Shown one piece after another: positions 9,333 to 18,975 of a DNA stretch of 64,000 nt. Below the pieces are notes generated by a model that was given only the letters and a program-made list of their open reading frames with translations, did no database searches and had not been told where the DNA came from. The stretch comes from Acerihabitans sp047324305 (lineage in GTDB: Bacteria > Pseudomonadota > Gammaproteobacteria > Enterobacterales > Enterobacteriaceae): positions 1,674,001-1,738,000 of the forward strand of contig NZ_CP178740.1 in the NCBI RefSeq assembly GCF_047324305.1. Direction: 5' to 3'. Every line of letters begins with the position of its first letter. Within the stretch, counting starts at the first letter, position 1. A program made the position numbers and the translations under genes.

Positions 9333-9369
9333 CAGTCAAACTTGCAAGTTTATCTTGCAAGTTTGACTG
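9333..9369. promoter_or_regulatory. Perfect 16-bp inverted repeat, candidate MarR operator
   Basis: Two exact 16-bp arms (CAGTCAAACTTGCAAG and its complement) flank a 5-base TTTAT spacer. The left arm with its flank also contains the shorter palindrome AAACTTGCAAGTTT, giving two half-overlapping sites. It lies 48 bases before the MarR start and overlaps a TTGACT −35-like box at 9363-9368. MarR-family repressors typically bind such palindromes to repress themselves and the adjoining pump gene. That this one does so is inference. Confidence 0.65.
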
Positions 9370-9417
9370 GCAACATTCATGCTTTCCCTATCATTTACCC
9401 ATTATGGTGACCAGGTC

Positions 9418-9846
9418 ATGTCAGCCAATACCCCGGAGCAAGACGTTTTCGATTTTATGCAGGCGATAGGGATGCTTATCCGGCGTACCCGCAATGAATC
9501 CGGGGCGGGAGAACTTTCAATGACCGAGTCTGTCGTCATGTCGCGGCTGGCTAACGACGGCCCCGCCACCACGGCGGCGCTGGCGCGTGCCGAAAGGATG
9601 AAGCCGCAGTCTATGGGCGCGACCATTGCCGCGCTTGAACACATGGGCATCGTCAGGCGTACGCCGCATGCCACCGACGGCCGCCAGGTGCTTATCGAGC
9701 TGACGGCGCGCGGGGTTGAGCTACGCAAGAAAAACCGCGAGGCGAAACGGCTGTGGTTATCGCAGGCGATCGCGGAACTTGACGTGGAAGAACGCGCCAT
9801 GCTTTTCAAGGCCGGCGGGATCATCAAACGACTGGCCGAAAAATGA
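9418..9846 (+). CDS. MarR-family transcriptional regulator
   Basis: A 142-residue winged-helix repressor. Seen features are an N-terminal dimerisation helix (DVFDFMQAIGMLIRRTRN), a recognition region LARAERMKPQSMGATIAALEHMG near residues 54-76 and a wing RTPHATDGRQVLIELTARG. Family members respond to small aromatic or lipophilic ligands. The stop overlaps the start of the efflux gene by four bases (ATGA), so they are translationally coupled. I prefer ATG 9418 over the in-frame ATG 9379: the latter lies next to the operator, has no ribosome site and may precede the transcription start. Confidence 0.85.
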   Translation: MSANTPEQDVFDFMQAIGMLIRRTRNESGAGELSMTESVVMSRLANDGPATTAALARAERMKPQSMGATIAALEHMGIVRRTPHATDGRQVLIELTARGVELRKKNREAKRLWLSQAIAELDVEERAMLFKAGGIIKRLAEK

Positions 9847-11240
9847 ACCCGGGAACGAAGCGCGGCAACGCGCCCGGCGAAATCGGCTCATCCGTGTGGA
9901 AAGTGGCCGTCGTCGTCTTGATCGGGTCGTTTATGACGCAGCTCGATTCGACCGTGGTCAACGTTTCACTCCCGGCCATCAGCCATACGCTCGGCTCATC
10001 CATTGCGACGGCGCAGTGGATCGTCAGCGGCTATCTGCTGGCGATGACCCTGATGCTGCCGCTCAACGGCTGGCTCGTGGATCGCATCGGCGCAAAGCGG
10101 CTTTATCTTATCTGTTTCGCGGTCTTTATCCTGGCGTCCGTTCTGTGCGGCGCGTCGCGGACGATGGGCGGATTGATCGCCGCCCGGGTGTTCCAGGGTC
10201 TGGTGGGCGGCGTGCTGGCGCCCATGACGCAGATGATGATTGCGCGCGCGGCGGGGAAAAACATGGCGCGGGTAATGGGCTACGCCACGCTGCCTATCCT
10301 GCTCGCACCCATTCTCGGTCCGGTGGTGGCCGGGACGATCCTTATGCAGGCCACCTGGTCCTGGTTGTTCTACCTTAACGTACCGGTGGGGGTGGCAGGT
10401 GTCGCACTGGCGGCGTTACTGCTGCCGGGCGATGCCGTCACCTTGCCATCGCGGCCGTTCGATTTTCCCGGTTTCGCGCTGATTTCCCCCGGCCTCGTGG
10501 CGTTGATTTACGGGCTGCAAAATGCGGCGCACGCCGGGGGACGATGGCTGCTGCTTGCGGCCATCGTGGTTCTGGCCGGGTTCGTACGCTATTCCTTGCG
10601 CAAGGGGGATTCAGCGCTGATCGACGTACGGATTTTCTCGCACCGGACCTTCTCTGTCGCCGCGATCACACAATTTTTCGCCAGCGGCATCATGTACGGC
10701 CGGCAGCTGATCGTCCCGCTGTACCTGATAGCCGGCTGTGGGTTATCCGCCGCGCACGCGGGCTGGCTTATCGCCGCGACGGGGATCGGCATGATGTGCT
10801 CGTTTGCGTTGCTGGGGGCGTTGACCGACAGGTACGGCTGCCGCGCGGTCTCGGCGGGCGGCGCGTTGCTGGCGTTCCTGAGCACCCTGGCGTTCCTGTG
10901 GATGGCAAGCCATCTGTTCTCCCCCGCCTGGGCCATGGCAAGCCTGTTTCTCGCCGGCGTGGGCCAGGGAACCATCAGCATACCATCCATATCGGCCGCG
11001 TATGCGTCGATACCGAAAGCGAGGCTTGCCGTGGCGAACACCGCGCTGAATATCGCACAACGGATCGGCGGGCCGGTGGCGACCACGCTCCTGGCCATGG
11101 CCGTCTCGTTAACCCCGCCGCACCCCGCTCATGCCCAGCCGCGGCAATTCTTGCTGGCCTTTGCGCTGCTTTCGGGCCTGCACCTGTTGGCGTTCGTGGC
11201 GGCGATGTTCCTGCCGTTGCGCATATCGCGCGCAGCCTGA
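9843..11240 (+). CDS. DHA2-type multidrug efflux transporter (EmrB/QacA group)
   Basis: A 465-residue inner-membrane drug:proton antiporter of the major facilitator superfamily with 13-14 hydrophobic segments. Motif D1 (LDSTVVNVSLPAI, residues 34-46) defines the DHA2 family. Motif A is present as GWLVDRIGAKR near residue 80, and the motif-C-like helix 5 as LPILLAPILGPVVAG near residue 152. Its start overlaps the marR-type gene, giving a two-gene operon under the palindromic operator. No membrane-fusion partner (EmrA) is encoded nearby, so it may work alone. The substrate is unknown. Confidence 0.88.
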   Translation: MNPGTKRGNAPGEIGSSVWKVAVVVLIGSFMTQLDSTVVNVSLPAISHTLGSSIATAQWIVSGYLLAMTLMLPLNGWLVDRIGAKRLYLICFAVFILASVLCGASRTMGGLIAARVFQGLVGGVLAPMTQMMIARAAGKNMARVMGYATLPILLAPILGPVVAGTILMQATWSWLFYLNVPVGVAGVALAALLLPGDAVTLPSRPFDFPGFALISPGLVALIYGLQNAAHAGGRWLLLAAIVVLAGFVRYSLRKGDSALIDVRIFSHRTFSVAAITQFFASGIMYGRQLIVPLYLIAGCGLSAAHAGWLIAATGIGMMCSFALLGALTDRYGCRAVSAGGALLAFLSTLAFLWMASHLFSPAWAMASLFLAGVGQGTISIPSISAAYASIPKARLAVANTALNIAQRIGGPVATTLLAMAVSLTPPHPAHAQPRQFLLAFALLSGLHLLAFVAAMFLPLRISRAA

Positions 11241-11267
11241 GCCAGAAACACCGGCGCGGCAACCGGC

Positions 11268-12641
11268 TCAGCCCTCGCCGGAGGAGTCGGGCCTGTCCCG
11301 GCGTTGCGCGGCCGCCGCCATTTTGTTCTGCCGCCAGTTAAGCAGCGGCGAAACCGAGATGCCGTGCACGATAACGCTTGCCACAATCAGCGTAAACGCC
11401 ATATTGGCCATGCGCTCGGCATCAGGGCCGGACAGGCCGTGGATATAGGCCCAGGTAATATAGTTGATGCTGCCGATGCCGCGGATACCCAGCCAGCCGA
11501 TCAAGACCCGGTGCAGGCGCGGCGTGCCGCTGCCGATGGTCGCCGCATACACTGCGAGCGGGCGAACCAGCAAAAATACGATTGCCGCCAGCACCAATCC
11601 CATGGGATCCCAATGCAGCGCCAGGGTGACGCCCAACACGATAACGATACCGGCGGCAAACAACCGTTCCATGGTATCGCCAAAGGAGAGCGCGTCGCTG
11701 ACCACCAGGCCGACGGAGCGCAGCGGCCCCGACGCACCGGACTCATGGCGCTGGTTGGGATTGACCAGGGATTCCGCCGTGCCGCCGCGCGCGTCCTCCG
11801 GCAAATGGTCCGGCGAATGCCGGGAAAAGATGCCCAGCTCGGTGCGCCTGAGCCCGACGCCGGCGGCAAACGTGGCTAAAAAGCCCGACGCATCCAGGCT
11901 TTGCGCCGCGGCGTAGCTTAATGCCACCAGCGCCAGGGCCAGGAAATCATTGGGCGCGGTGTCGTTCCGGGTACTTTTCAGGTGCGTGGCCAGATGGCCA
12001 ATCAGCCGGCCCATGCCAAAACCGATGCCCAGCCCGCCCAGCAGCGCCCAGGCGACATCGCGCAGCGCCCAGTGGCCCAGCATGCCGAACGACAGCGGCT
12101 CATGGGTGGTCAGCAGCAGCATGGCCAACATCAAAATCGGCAGCGCCGTGCCGTCGTTCATGCCCGCTTCGCTGGACAGGGAGACCCGCAGGCTATCGTC
12201 GTCGCGGGCGTCGTTAACCGAAATCAGGCTGGCCAGCACCGGATCGGTAGGCGCCACTATCGCGCCGAAGGCCAGGGATAGCGGCCAGGAGAATCCGGTC
12301 AGCCAGTGGGCGGCCAGCGTCACGCCGCCGACCGTCAGGATCATCGCCGGGAAAGCCAGGCGCAGTCCCATGCGCCAGCCCGGGTCCTGGAACGGCAATC
12401 GCAGCTTGAGGCCGGTAATAAACAGCGAGGCGGCCATGGCAATTTCGGTGACATGCGCGATTAACATCGCGTGGGCGGCCACATCCACCCGCAGCAGGTT
12501 CAGCACCCAGGGACCGCAGACGATGCCCGCCAACAGATATACGCCGAATGAGGTGACGGGCCCGCGATGGATCCAGCCGGACGCCAGCGACATGACTAAT
12601 AACAAGCCGCCCACGGCCGCTGTCCATCCCGTAAAACCCAT
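11268..12641 (-). CDS. CPA1-family Na+(K+)/H+ antiporter
   Basis: A 457-residue inner-membrane cation:proton antiporter with about 12 hydrophobic segments. The conserved ion-path motifs of the NhaP/CPA1 family are visible: FGAIVAPTDPVLASL near residue 131 and SLSSEAGMNDGTALP near residue 155, the latter holding the transport-site Asn-Asp pair. A GIRGIGSINYITWAY motif appears near residue 393. There is a hydrophilic stretch around residues 280-310 and a basic C-terminus. It is convergent with the efflux pump, with only 27 bases between the two stops. The cation and physiological role cannot be read from the sequence. Confidence 0.85.
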   Translation of the reverse strand: MGFTGWTAAVGGLLLVMSLASGWIHRGPVTSFGVYLLAGIVCGPWVLNLLRVDVAAHAMLIAHVTEIAMAASLFITGLKLRLPFQDPGWRMGLRLAFPAMILTVGGVTLAAHWLTGFSWPLSLAFGAIVAPTDPVLASLISVNDARDDDSLRVSLSSEAGMNDGTALPILMLAMLLLTTHEPLSFGMLGHWALRDVAWALLGGLGIGFGMGRLIGHLATHLKSTRNDTAPNDFLALALVALSYAAAQSLDASGFLATFAAGVGLRRTELGIFSRHSPDHLPEDARGGTAESLVNPNQRHESGASGPLRSVGLVVSDALSFGDTMERLFAAGIVIVLGVTLALHWDPMGLVLAAIVFLLVRPLAVYAATIGSGTPRLHRVLIGWLGIRGIGSINYITWAYIHGLSGPDAERMANMAFTLIVASVIVHGISVSPLLNWRQNKMAAAAQRRDRPDSSGEG

Positions 12642-12876
12642 GCGTTCCCCTGATAATGTCGTTATTCCCCTCTAAGTATGATCTATTTTTTTTATTCGCT
12701 CTGATTATGTGTGGACGGACTATCGGCACCCCGGCACGGCATATCGCGTCACGCGGGAAAACCGAACCGCCTTGCGATGCCGCGCCTTTGCCACTGCGTG
12801 CCCCCGCCCTTGCGTATCGCGCGGCAACTGGCTACTGTTCTTTCTGATTGTCGGCACTTCACCGGAGCATATTGTG

Positions 12877-13998
12877 ATGTCTTTAACGTCCCTGGCGCGC
12901 CTGCGCGATATTCCCGCCGGCGAGTGGGATGCCCTGGTCCCGGCCGGACAACCCTTTCTGCGCCACGCCTTTTTGTCGTCTCTTGAGGACAGCGGCAGCC
13001 TTGATCCGCGTTCGGGCTGGCAAGCCGACCATCTGTTATGGGTGGAGGACGGCCGTACCCTTGCCGCCATGCCCGGCTACCGGAAACACCACTCCTATGG
13101 CGAATATGTTTTCGATCAGGGCTGGGCGGAAGCCTGCGAACGCGCCGGTATTCAGTATTATCCCAAATGGCTGGGCGCCGTGCCCTTCAGTCCGGTAACC
13201 GGCGCCAGGCTGCTCGGCGACCCGGCGGCGGGCGCCCGGCTGCTGGCGGCGCTGCCGGGGCATCTGGCCCGCCACGGCCTCTCGGGCGCGCATATCAACT
13301 TTACCGATTCCCGCGCCAACGGTCTGCTGGCGGCCGAGCCGGACTGGCTCAGGCGCCTGGGTTGCCAGTATCATTGGTTTAATCGCGACTACCGGGATTT
13401 CCAGGATTTTCTTGATGCCCTGACCTCGCGCAAACGCAAGCAAATGCGCAAGGAACGCGGGCAGGTCCTGGCGCAGGGCATTGAGTTCGCCTGGCTTGCG
13501 GGCGGGCAGGTGAGCGAGGCGCAGTGGGACTTTATTTACGCCTGCTACGCCAATACCTATGAGGTGCGCGGCCGCACGCCCTACCTGGCACGGGACTTTT
13601 TTAGCCTGCTGGCCGCACGGATGCCCGACGCCGTCCGGGTGGTGCTGGCCAGCCAACGGGGCCGCCCGGTGGCCATGGCCTTCAGCCTGGTGGACGGCGA
13701 TACGTTTTACGGGCGCTATTGGGGCTGCCTGGCGGAATTCGATCGGCTGCATTTCGAAACCTGTTTTTACCAGGGCATTGATTATGCCATTGCCCATGGG
13801 CTGGCGCGTTTTGACGCCGGCGCCCAGGGCGAGCATAAGCTTATCCGCGGTTTCGAGCCGGTGCTGACCGACTCATGGCACTACCTGCGCCACCCCGGCC
13901 TGCGCGAGGCGGTGGCCGATTTCCTGACGCAAGAACAACAGGCCGTGCGCGCCTGGGCGCAGGACGCCAGGCAGTCGCTACCCTACCGCCAGGACTGA
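12877..13998 (+). CDS. GNAT/FemAB-like acyltransferase family protein (DUF482 type)
   Basis: A 373-residue cytoplasmic protein of the family often labelled peptidoglycan biosynthesis/recognition, with a GNAT-like fold related to FemAB. Seen markers are GEWDALVPAGQPFLRHAFL at the start, FDQGWAEACERAGIQYYPK near residue 76, a KRKQMRKERG motif near residue 188 and GAQGEHKLIRGFEP near residue 315. The precise acceptor is unknown. The start is the ATG at 12877, preceded by GGAG; GTG 12874 is equally placed. A longer frame from 12709 has an unlike, Arg/Cys-rich extension and is rejected. No operon partner. Confidence 0.8.
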   Translation: MSLTSLARLRDIPAGEWDALVPAGQPFLRHAFLSSLEDSGSLDPRSGWQADHLLWVEDGRTLAAMPGYRKHHSYGEYVFDQGWAEACERAGIQYYPKWLGAVPFSPVTGARLLGDPAAGARLLAALPGHLARHGLSGAHINFTDSRANGLLAAEPDWLRRLGCQYHWFNRDYRDFQDFLDALTSRKRKQMRKERGQVLAQGIEFAWLAGGQVSEAQWDFIYACYANTYEVRGRTPYLARDFFSLLAARMPDAVRVVLASQRGRPVAMAFSLVDGDTFYGRYWGCLAEFDRLHFETCFYQGIDYAIAHGLARFDAGAQGEHKLIRGFEPVLTDSWHYLRHPGLREAVADFLTQEQQAVRAWAQDARQSLPYRQD

Positions 13999-14049
13999 GC
14001 AAAACGTGGCGATAACCGGCACCGACCAAGCGCCATGCCGCCGCCCTGA

Positions 14050-15882
14050 TTACTCCGCCCCGACAAATCCGCCGGTCTGGTATTGCCATAACCGGGCATA
14101 CAACCCCTGGCGGGCCAGCAGTTCGTTATGGCTGCCGACCTCGGCGATGCGCCCATTATCCAGCACCACCAGCCGATCCATCTTGATAATGGTCGACAGC
14201 CGGTGGGCGATGGCAATGACCGTCTTGCCGCGCATCAGCAGCTCCAGGCTTTCCTGGATGGCCGCCTCCACCTCCGAATCCAGCGCCGAGGTCGCCTCGT
14301 CCATAATCAGGATCGGCGCGTCCTTCAGCAATACCCGGGCGATGGCGATACGCTGGCGCTGCCCGCCGGAGAGCTTCACGCCGCGCTCGCCGACATGGGC
14401 ATCCAGGCCGGTACGGCCCTGCGGGTCGGACAGCAGCGGGATAAACTCGTCGGCGCGGGCGCGGCGAATGGCATCCCACAGTTGCTCGTCGCTGGCGCCG
14501 GGTTTGCCATACAGCAGGTTATCGCGGATAGAACGGTGCAGCAGGGAGGTATCCTGGGTGATCATGCCGATCTGCGCCCGCAGGCTCTCCTGGCTGACGT
14601 GGGCGATATCCTGCCCGTCGATAAGAATCCGGCCGCCGTCCAGGTCGTACAGGCGCAGCAGCAGGTTCACCAGCGTCGACTTGCCGGCTCCGGAGGGGCC
14701 GATCAGACCGATTTTTTCGCCGGGTTGGATAAACAGATCCAACCCGTTTATCACCGGCCGCTCCCGGCCGTAGTTAAAATCAACATGATCAAACCGAATG
14801 GCGCCGCGGTCGACCACCAGCCGCTGCGCCCGCGGCCGGTCGGTGACGCTGACCGGTTGGGCGATGGTTTCCAGGCCGTCCTGCACCATGCCGATATTTT
14901 CAAAAATGCCGTTAACCACCCACATGATCCAGCCCGACATATTGACGATGCGGATCACCAGGCCGGTGGCCAGCGCAATGGCGCCCACGCTTAACAGCGA
15001 CTGGGTCCATAACCACAGCGCCAGCCCGGTGGTGCCGACGATCAGCAGGCCGTTGAGCGTGGTGATCACCACGTCCATACTGGTGACCACACGGCTTGCC
15101 AGCTGGGTTTTATACGTCTGCTCGCTGATAGCCTCGCGGGCATACTGCTGCTCCAGCGCCGTATGCGCGAACAGTTTCAGGGTGGTGATATTGGTATAGC
15201 CGTCGACAATACAGCCCATCAGCTTGGAACGCGCCTCTGAAGACGCCACCGAGCGGGCTTTGACCCTGGGCACGAAATAATACAGGCAGACCAGGTAGCC
15301 GAAAATCCAGGCCACCAGGGGGATCACCAGACGCCAATCCGCCTCGGCAAACAGCACCAGCGTGGTGATGGCGTAAATCAACACATGCCACAGGGCGTCC
15401 ACCGCCTGCACCAGCGAGTCGCGCAGTGAATTGCCGGTTTGCATAATGCGCTGGGCGATGCGGCCGGCAAAATCATTCTGGAAAAAATTCAGGCTCTGGC
15501 GCAGCACGTAGTTATGATTTTGCCAGCGGATCAGGCTGGTCATACCCGGGCTGATGGTCTGGTGCACCAGCAGGTCGTGCAGGCCGATGAACACCGGACG
15601 CAGCAACAGGATCACCACCGTCATCCACAGCAGTTCGCCGCCGTGCTCGCTGAAAAAACGCGTGCCGGGCGTGCCGTTGACCAGGTCGATAATCCGGCTC
15701 AGGTAGCTGAACATCGCCACCTCGATAAGCGCGCCGACCAAACCCACCACCAGCAGCGCGGCAAAGCTCGGCCAGACCTGGCGCAGATAATACCAATAGA
15801 AAGGCCATACCCGGCCGGGTGGCGCCTTCGTCGGCGCTTCCTGGAAAACGTCGATAAATTTTTCGAAACGGCGGTACAGCAT
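14050..15882 (-). CDS. ABC exporter, fused permease and ATPase
   Basis: A 610-residue half-transporter of the ABCB (MsbA/multidrug) type that should act as a dimer in the inner membrane. Six hydrophobic segments occupy residues 30-330. The ATPase domain has Walker A GPSGAGKST near residue 400, signature LSGGQRQRIAIAR near residue 505 and Walker B ILIMDEATSALDSE, followed by the H-loop IAIAHRLST. I place the start at ATG 15882 (MLYRRFEKFIDVF) because an AGAGGA ribosome site lies seven bases upstream; the frame continues to 15975 without family resemblance. The substrate is not predictable. It converges with the acyltransferase gene. Confidence 0.87.
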   Translation of the reverse strand: MLYRRFEKFIDVFQEAPTKAPPGRVWPFYWYYLRQVWPSFAALLVVGLVGALIEVAMFSYLSRIIDLVNGTPGTRFFSEHGGELLWMTVVILLLRPVFIGLHDLLVHQTISPGMTSLIRWQNHNYVLRQSLNFFQNDFAGRIAQRIMQTGNSLRDSLVQAVDALWHVLIYAITTLVLFAEADWRLVIPLVAWIFGYLVCLYYFVPRVKARSVASSEARSKLMGCIVDGYTNITTLKLFAHTALEQQYAREAISEQTYKTQLASRVVTSMDVVITTLNGLLIVGTTGLALWLWTQSLLSVGAIALATGLVIRIVNMSGWIMWVVNGIFENIGMVQDGLETIAQPVSVTDRPRAQRLVVDRGAIRFDHVDFNYGRERPVINGLDLFIQPGEKIGLIGPSGAGKSTLVNLLLRLYDLDGGRILIDGQDIAHVSQESLRAQIGMITQDTSLLHRSIRDNLLYGKPGASDEQLWDAIRRARADEFIPLLSDPQGRTGLDAHVGERGVKLSGGQRQRIAIARVLLKDAPILIMDEATSALDSEVEAAIQESLELLMRGKTVIAIAHRLSTIIKMDRLVVLDNGRIAEVGSHNELLARQGLYARLWQYQTGGFVGAE

Positions 15883-16026
15883 CACAATCCTCTCATCTCG
15901 TTTAAGCTGGGCGTACCCGGGATAAAGAAGAGTAGTGCATTTTGCGCCGGATTTTTGACTCAATTCACCGCTCATTAAGCCACAGTATCTTATGGCGGCG
16001 AGGAAACGCGGCGGGGCTCATGACGT

Positions 16027-16096
16027 AAAAAACGGCGCGCTCCCCGGCGCCCGCCGTCAGGTTGCCGCCGGCAGGCGTTATGCAGAGCGCGCCGTT
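16027..16096 (-). terminator. Terminator downstream of arcA
   Basis: A perfect 12-bp stem (AACGGCGCGCTC at 16031-16042 with its complement at 16085-16096) encloses an internally structured loop. Read on the minus strand it ends in a run of six U. It lies about 90 bases after the arcA stop and would end the arcDA transcript. Confidence 0.65.
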
Positions 16097-16182
16097 CCAC
16101 TGCTTCTCTTATTGATGCCGCCGCGTGAACGGGCGGATGTTATCGGCGCAATCCCGACGGCCTTGTCCCTTGGCGCGCGGGA

Positions 16183-17451
16183 TCACTCAACCGCGTCGCG
16201 AATCAGCGGACAGGTCATGCAATGACCGCCGCCGCGTCCGCGGCCCAGCTCGCTGCCCACGATTTCAATGACCTCCACCCCTTCTTTACGCAGCCGGGTA
16301 TTGGTTTTGGTATTGCGATCATAGGCCATGACCTTGCCGGGAGACAGCGCCACCATGTTATTGCCGCTGTCCCACTGCTGGCGTTCGGTATCGTAATCAT
16401 TGCCCTCGGTTTCGACCACACGCAGCGTATCCAGGTTTAACGCCGCGGCCACCGCCTCGACAAAGGAGCCCTGGTCGCGGCTGAGCTTCATGCCGGTCGG
16501 GCCGTCGTCCGGACGCAGGGAAAACGTTTTGATTTGATTGACGATGGCCGGATACAGCGTCACCACATCCCGATCGCAGAAGGTGAATACCGTATCCAGA
16601 TGCATCGCCGCGCGCAGTTTCGGCATGGCGGCAATCATTACCCGTTCCACCCCGGACTGTTTTTTAGCGAACAGCGACGCCGCCAGTTGGGTAATGGCCT
16701 GGTGCGAGGTACGTTCGCTCATGCCGATGAGCACCGTTTTATTGCCGATAGGCATCACATCGCCGCCTTCCAGGGTGGCGGTGCCGTGGTGAACCGTCGG
16801 ATCGCCATACCAGACATCGAAATGGGCATGGGCAAAATCCGGATGGAATTTATAGATAGCCGCCATCAGCAATGTTTCCTCATGGCGGGCCGGCCAGTAA
16901 AGCGGGTTAAGCGTGACGCCGCCGTAGATCCAGCAGGTCGTGTCGCGGGTATACAGGGTATTGGGCAACGGCGGCAGCAGGTACTCGGTAATGCCCACCG
17001 CTTCACGGATCAGCGTCAGTTCCTCATGATCGGCATATCCCTGTGCGGCCAGTTCGGTGGTGGAGAGGCCGCCTATCAGCACTTCGGCCAGGATCCGCGG
17101 CGGCAGGCCATCGAGGAAACTGCGGGTTTCGCTTAATATCCCAAGCGTTACCTCATCGGGCACGATTTGCTGATCCAGCAGCCAGCTCCTGGCCAAAGGA
17201 TTTTCCAGGGTCGTCGCCAGCAGGTTATGCATTTCCACCACCTCGACGCCCTGCTCGCGCATTTTGGTCATAAAGTCGAAATGATCGCGTTTGGCGCGCT
17301 CCACCCACAGCACGTCGTCAAATAACAGTTCATCACAGTTACTGGGCGTCAGGCGATTATGCGCCCTCCCCGGCGCGCACACCAAGACCTTGCGCAGTCG
17401 TCCCACTTCCGAATAAACGCCATACTCCGCAGGTTTTTGCTTCTCTGTCAT
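16183..17451 (-). CDS. arcA: Arginine deiminase
   Basis: Hydrolyses L-arginine to citrulline and ammonia in the cytoplasm; with carbamoyltransferase and carbamate kinase this yields ATP, and the ammonia counters acid. The 422-residue protein has the family landmarks: LRKVLVCAPGRAHNRLTPSN near residue 20, TRDTTCWIYGG near residue 180, LEGGDVMPIG near residue 230 and the C-terminal catalytic-cysteine motif GGGHCMTCPLIRD. Start ATG 17451 is preceded by GGGAGC; an in-frame ATG at 17466 abuts the arcD stop. Neither arcB nor arcC follows, so the pathway here is incomplete and citrulline may be exported or used elsewhere. Confidence 0.95.
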   Translation of the reverse strand: MTEKQKPAEYGVYSEVGRLRKVLVCAPGRAHNRLTPSNCDELLFDDVLWVERAKRDHFDFMTKMREQGVEVVEMHNLLATTLENPLARSWLLDQQIVPDEVTLGILSETRSFLDGLPPRILAEVLIGGLSTTELAAQGYADHEELTLIREAVGITEYLLPPLPNTLYTRDTTCWIYGGVTLNPLYWPARHEETLLMAAIYKFHPDFAHAHFDVWYGDPTVHHGTATLEGGDVMPIGNKTVLIGMSERTSHQAITQLAASLFAKKQSGVERVMIAAMPKLRAAMHLDTVFTFCDRDVVTLYPAIVNQIKTFSLRPDDGPTGMKLSRDQGSFVEAVAAALNLDTLRVVETEGNDYDTERQQWDSGNNMVALSPGKVMAYDRNTKTNTRLRKEGVEVIEIVGSELGRGRGGGHCMTCPLIRDAVE

Positions 17452-17466
17452 ATCAGCTCCCGTCAT

Positions 17467-18975
17467 TTAGATGGTGATAACCCCGGTGGCGAGACTCCAC
17501 AGCGCCGCAATGGCCGCCAGCATCACGACGATAAAGACTATCCGTTCCGCCGCGGTGAATAATTCCGCCTTCTGTTCACGTTTTGCGAGAATAAACAGCA
17601 CGGTGCCGGATCCGTAGATCACGGCGGACAACAGCAGATACTTTAATCCGCCGGCATAAATCATCAGCAACGCGTAAAAGGTAGCGATTGCCGCAAAAAG
17701 CAGGTCTTTTTTATGCCCCCGCCAATCGGTTTCATAGGTCTCGCCGGTCCAGGCCAGCTTTAAGGCGTAGGCGCCGACCAATAAATAAGGGATAAGCGTC
17801 AGCGAGCTGGTCAATTCAAGCGCCAGCTGAAAGGCATAATCACTAAACAACGTCAGGACCAGGAAAACCTGGATGGTGATATTGGTCAGCCATACGGCGG
17901 CGGAGGGGACCGCCCGGCTATTTTCCGTGGCGAATATCTTCGGCATGCTTTGGCTTTTGGCGGCGCAGAACAGCACTTCCGCCGCCAGCAGCGACCAGGA
18001 GAGATATGCGCCGAGCACCGAAATAATCAGCCCCGCGCTGATAAACACCGCACCCCAGCGGCCCACCACCGCTTCCAGCACGCCGGCCATGGACGGCTGG
18101 CGCAAGGCGGCCAGGTCCGGGCGCAGCAATACGCCGTAGGACAGCATGGTCACCAGGATCATCAGGCACAGCACGCCGATAAAACCCAGCACCGTGGCAA
18201 TGCCGATATGGCTGCGCTGCCGGGCATAGCGGGAATAGACGCTGGCGCCCTCGATTCCTAAAAAGACAAATACCGTCACCAGCATGGTGCTCCGTACCTG
18301 GGAAAACAGCGATTCGGGCTGCGCCGCCGGCGCCATCGCCAGGGCGGCATGGCCGGCATAGCCGTAGTCGTTGAGGTGCGATACGTCGCCGCCGCGCGCC
18401 AAATCCGGGACGCCCCAGAAATTGGCGGCAAAAAAATCGCCTTTGAAGGCGAAAATCAAGACAATGACAAAACAGAATATCGGAATAACTTTGGCGAAGG
18501 TGGCGATGGTATTGATTGACGCGGCGCCTTTTACGCCACGCAACAACAGCACATGGAATGCCCAGAGAATAACCGAAGCCACCAGTACCGCCGGCACGGT
18601 ATCGCCATTGCCGAATATCGGAAAAAAGGCGCCAAGCGTGGATTTTATTAAAATATAATAAGAAACGTTGCCTATACAGGTGCCCGCCCAGAATCCCAGG
18701 GCGGAGGCAAAACCTAAATAATCGCCGAATCCTTCCTTGGCATAAATAAATACCCCGGAATTGAGTTCAGGCTTGCGCTGGGCCAGCGTCTGGAAGACAA
18801 AAGCCAGCATCAGCATACCGCCGCCCGCGATACACCAGGCGATCAGGGCGCCGAAGCCGCCGGTGGCGCGACCGAAGGTGGCCGGCAGGGAAAATATACC
18901 GGCGCCGATCATCGACCCCACCACCAAAGCCGTAAGCGACCATAGAGACAATTTCGCGTCTGCTGAGTTTGTCAT
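17467..18975 (-). CDS. arcD: Arginine/ornithine-type antiporter, APA family
   Basis: A 502-residue inner-membrane amino acid exchanger of the basic amino acid/polyamine antiporter family with 12-13 hydrophobic segments. The substrate-binding helix-1 motif GSMIGAGIFSLPATFG is at residues 20-35. Immediate upstream linkage to arcA suggests exchange of arginine for ornithine, citrulline or agmatine. Start ATG 18975 gives MTNSADAKLSLWSLTALVVG, the usual family start; ATG 19005 adds ten residues. The two genes are separated by only 15 bases, with the arcA ribosome site in the gap, so they form one operon. The exact exchange partner is inference. Confidence 0.85.
   Translation of the reverse strand: MTNSADAKLSLWSLTALVVGSMIGAGIFSLPATFGRATGGFGALIAWCIAGGGMLMLAFVFQTLAQRKPELNSGVFIYAKEGFGDYLGFASALGFWAGTCIGNVSYYILIKSTLGAFFPIFGNGDTVPAVLVASVILWAFHVLLLRGVKGAASINTIATFAKVIPIFCFVIVLIFAFKGDFFAANFWGVPDLARGGDVSHLNDYGYAGHAALAMAPAAQPESLFSQVRSTMLVTVFVFLGIEGASVYSRYARQRSHIGIATVLGFIGVLCLMILVTMLSYGVLLRPDLAALRQPSMAGVLEAVVGRWGAVFISAGLIISVLGAYLSWSLLAAEVLFCAAKSQSMPKIFATENSRAVPSAAVWLTNITIQVFLVLTLFSDYAFQLALELTSSLTLIPYLLVGAYALKLAWTGETYETDWRGHKKDLLFAAIATFYALLMIYAGGLKYLLLSAVIYGSGTVLFILAKREQKAELFTAAERIVFIVVMLAAIAALWSLATGVITI

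Noticed and set aside
12709..12876. N-terminal extension of the acyltransferase gene
   Set aside because: Arg/Cys-rich, no ribosome site, unlike the family; the GGAG-preceded ATG at 12877 is better.
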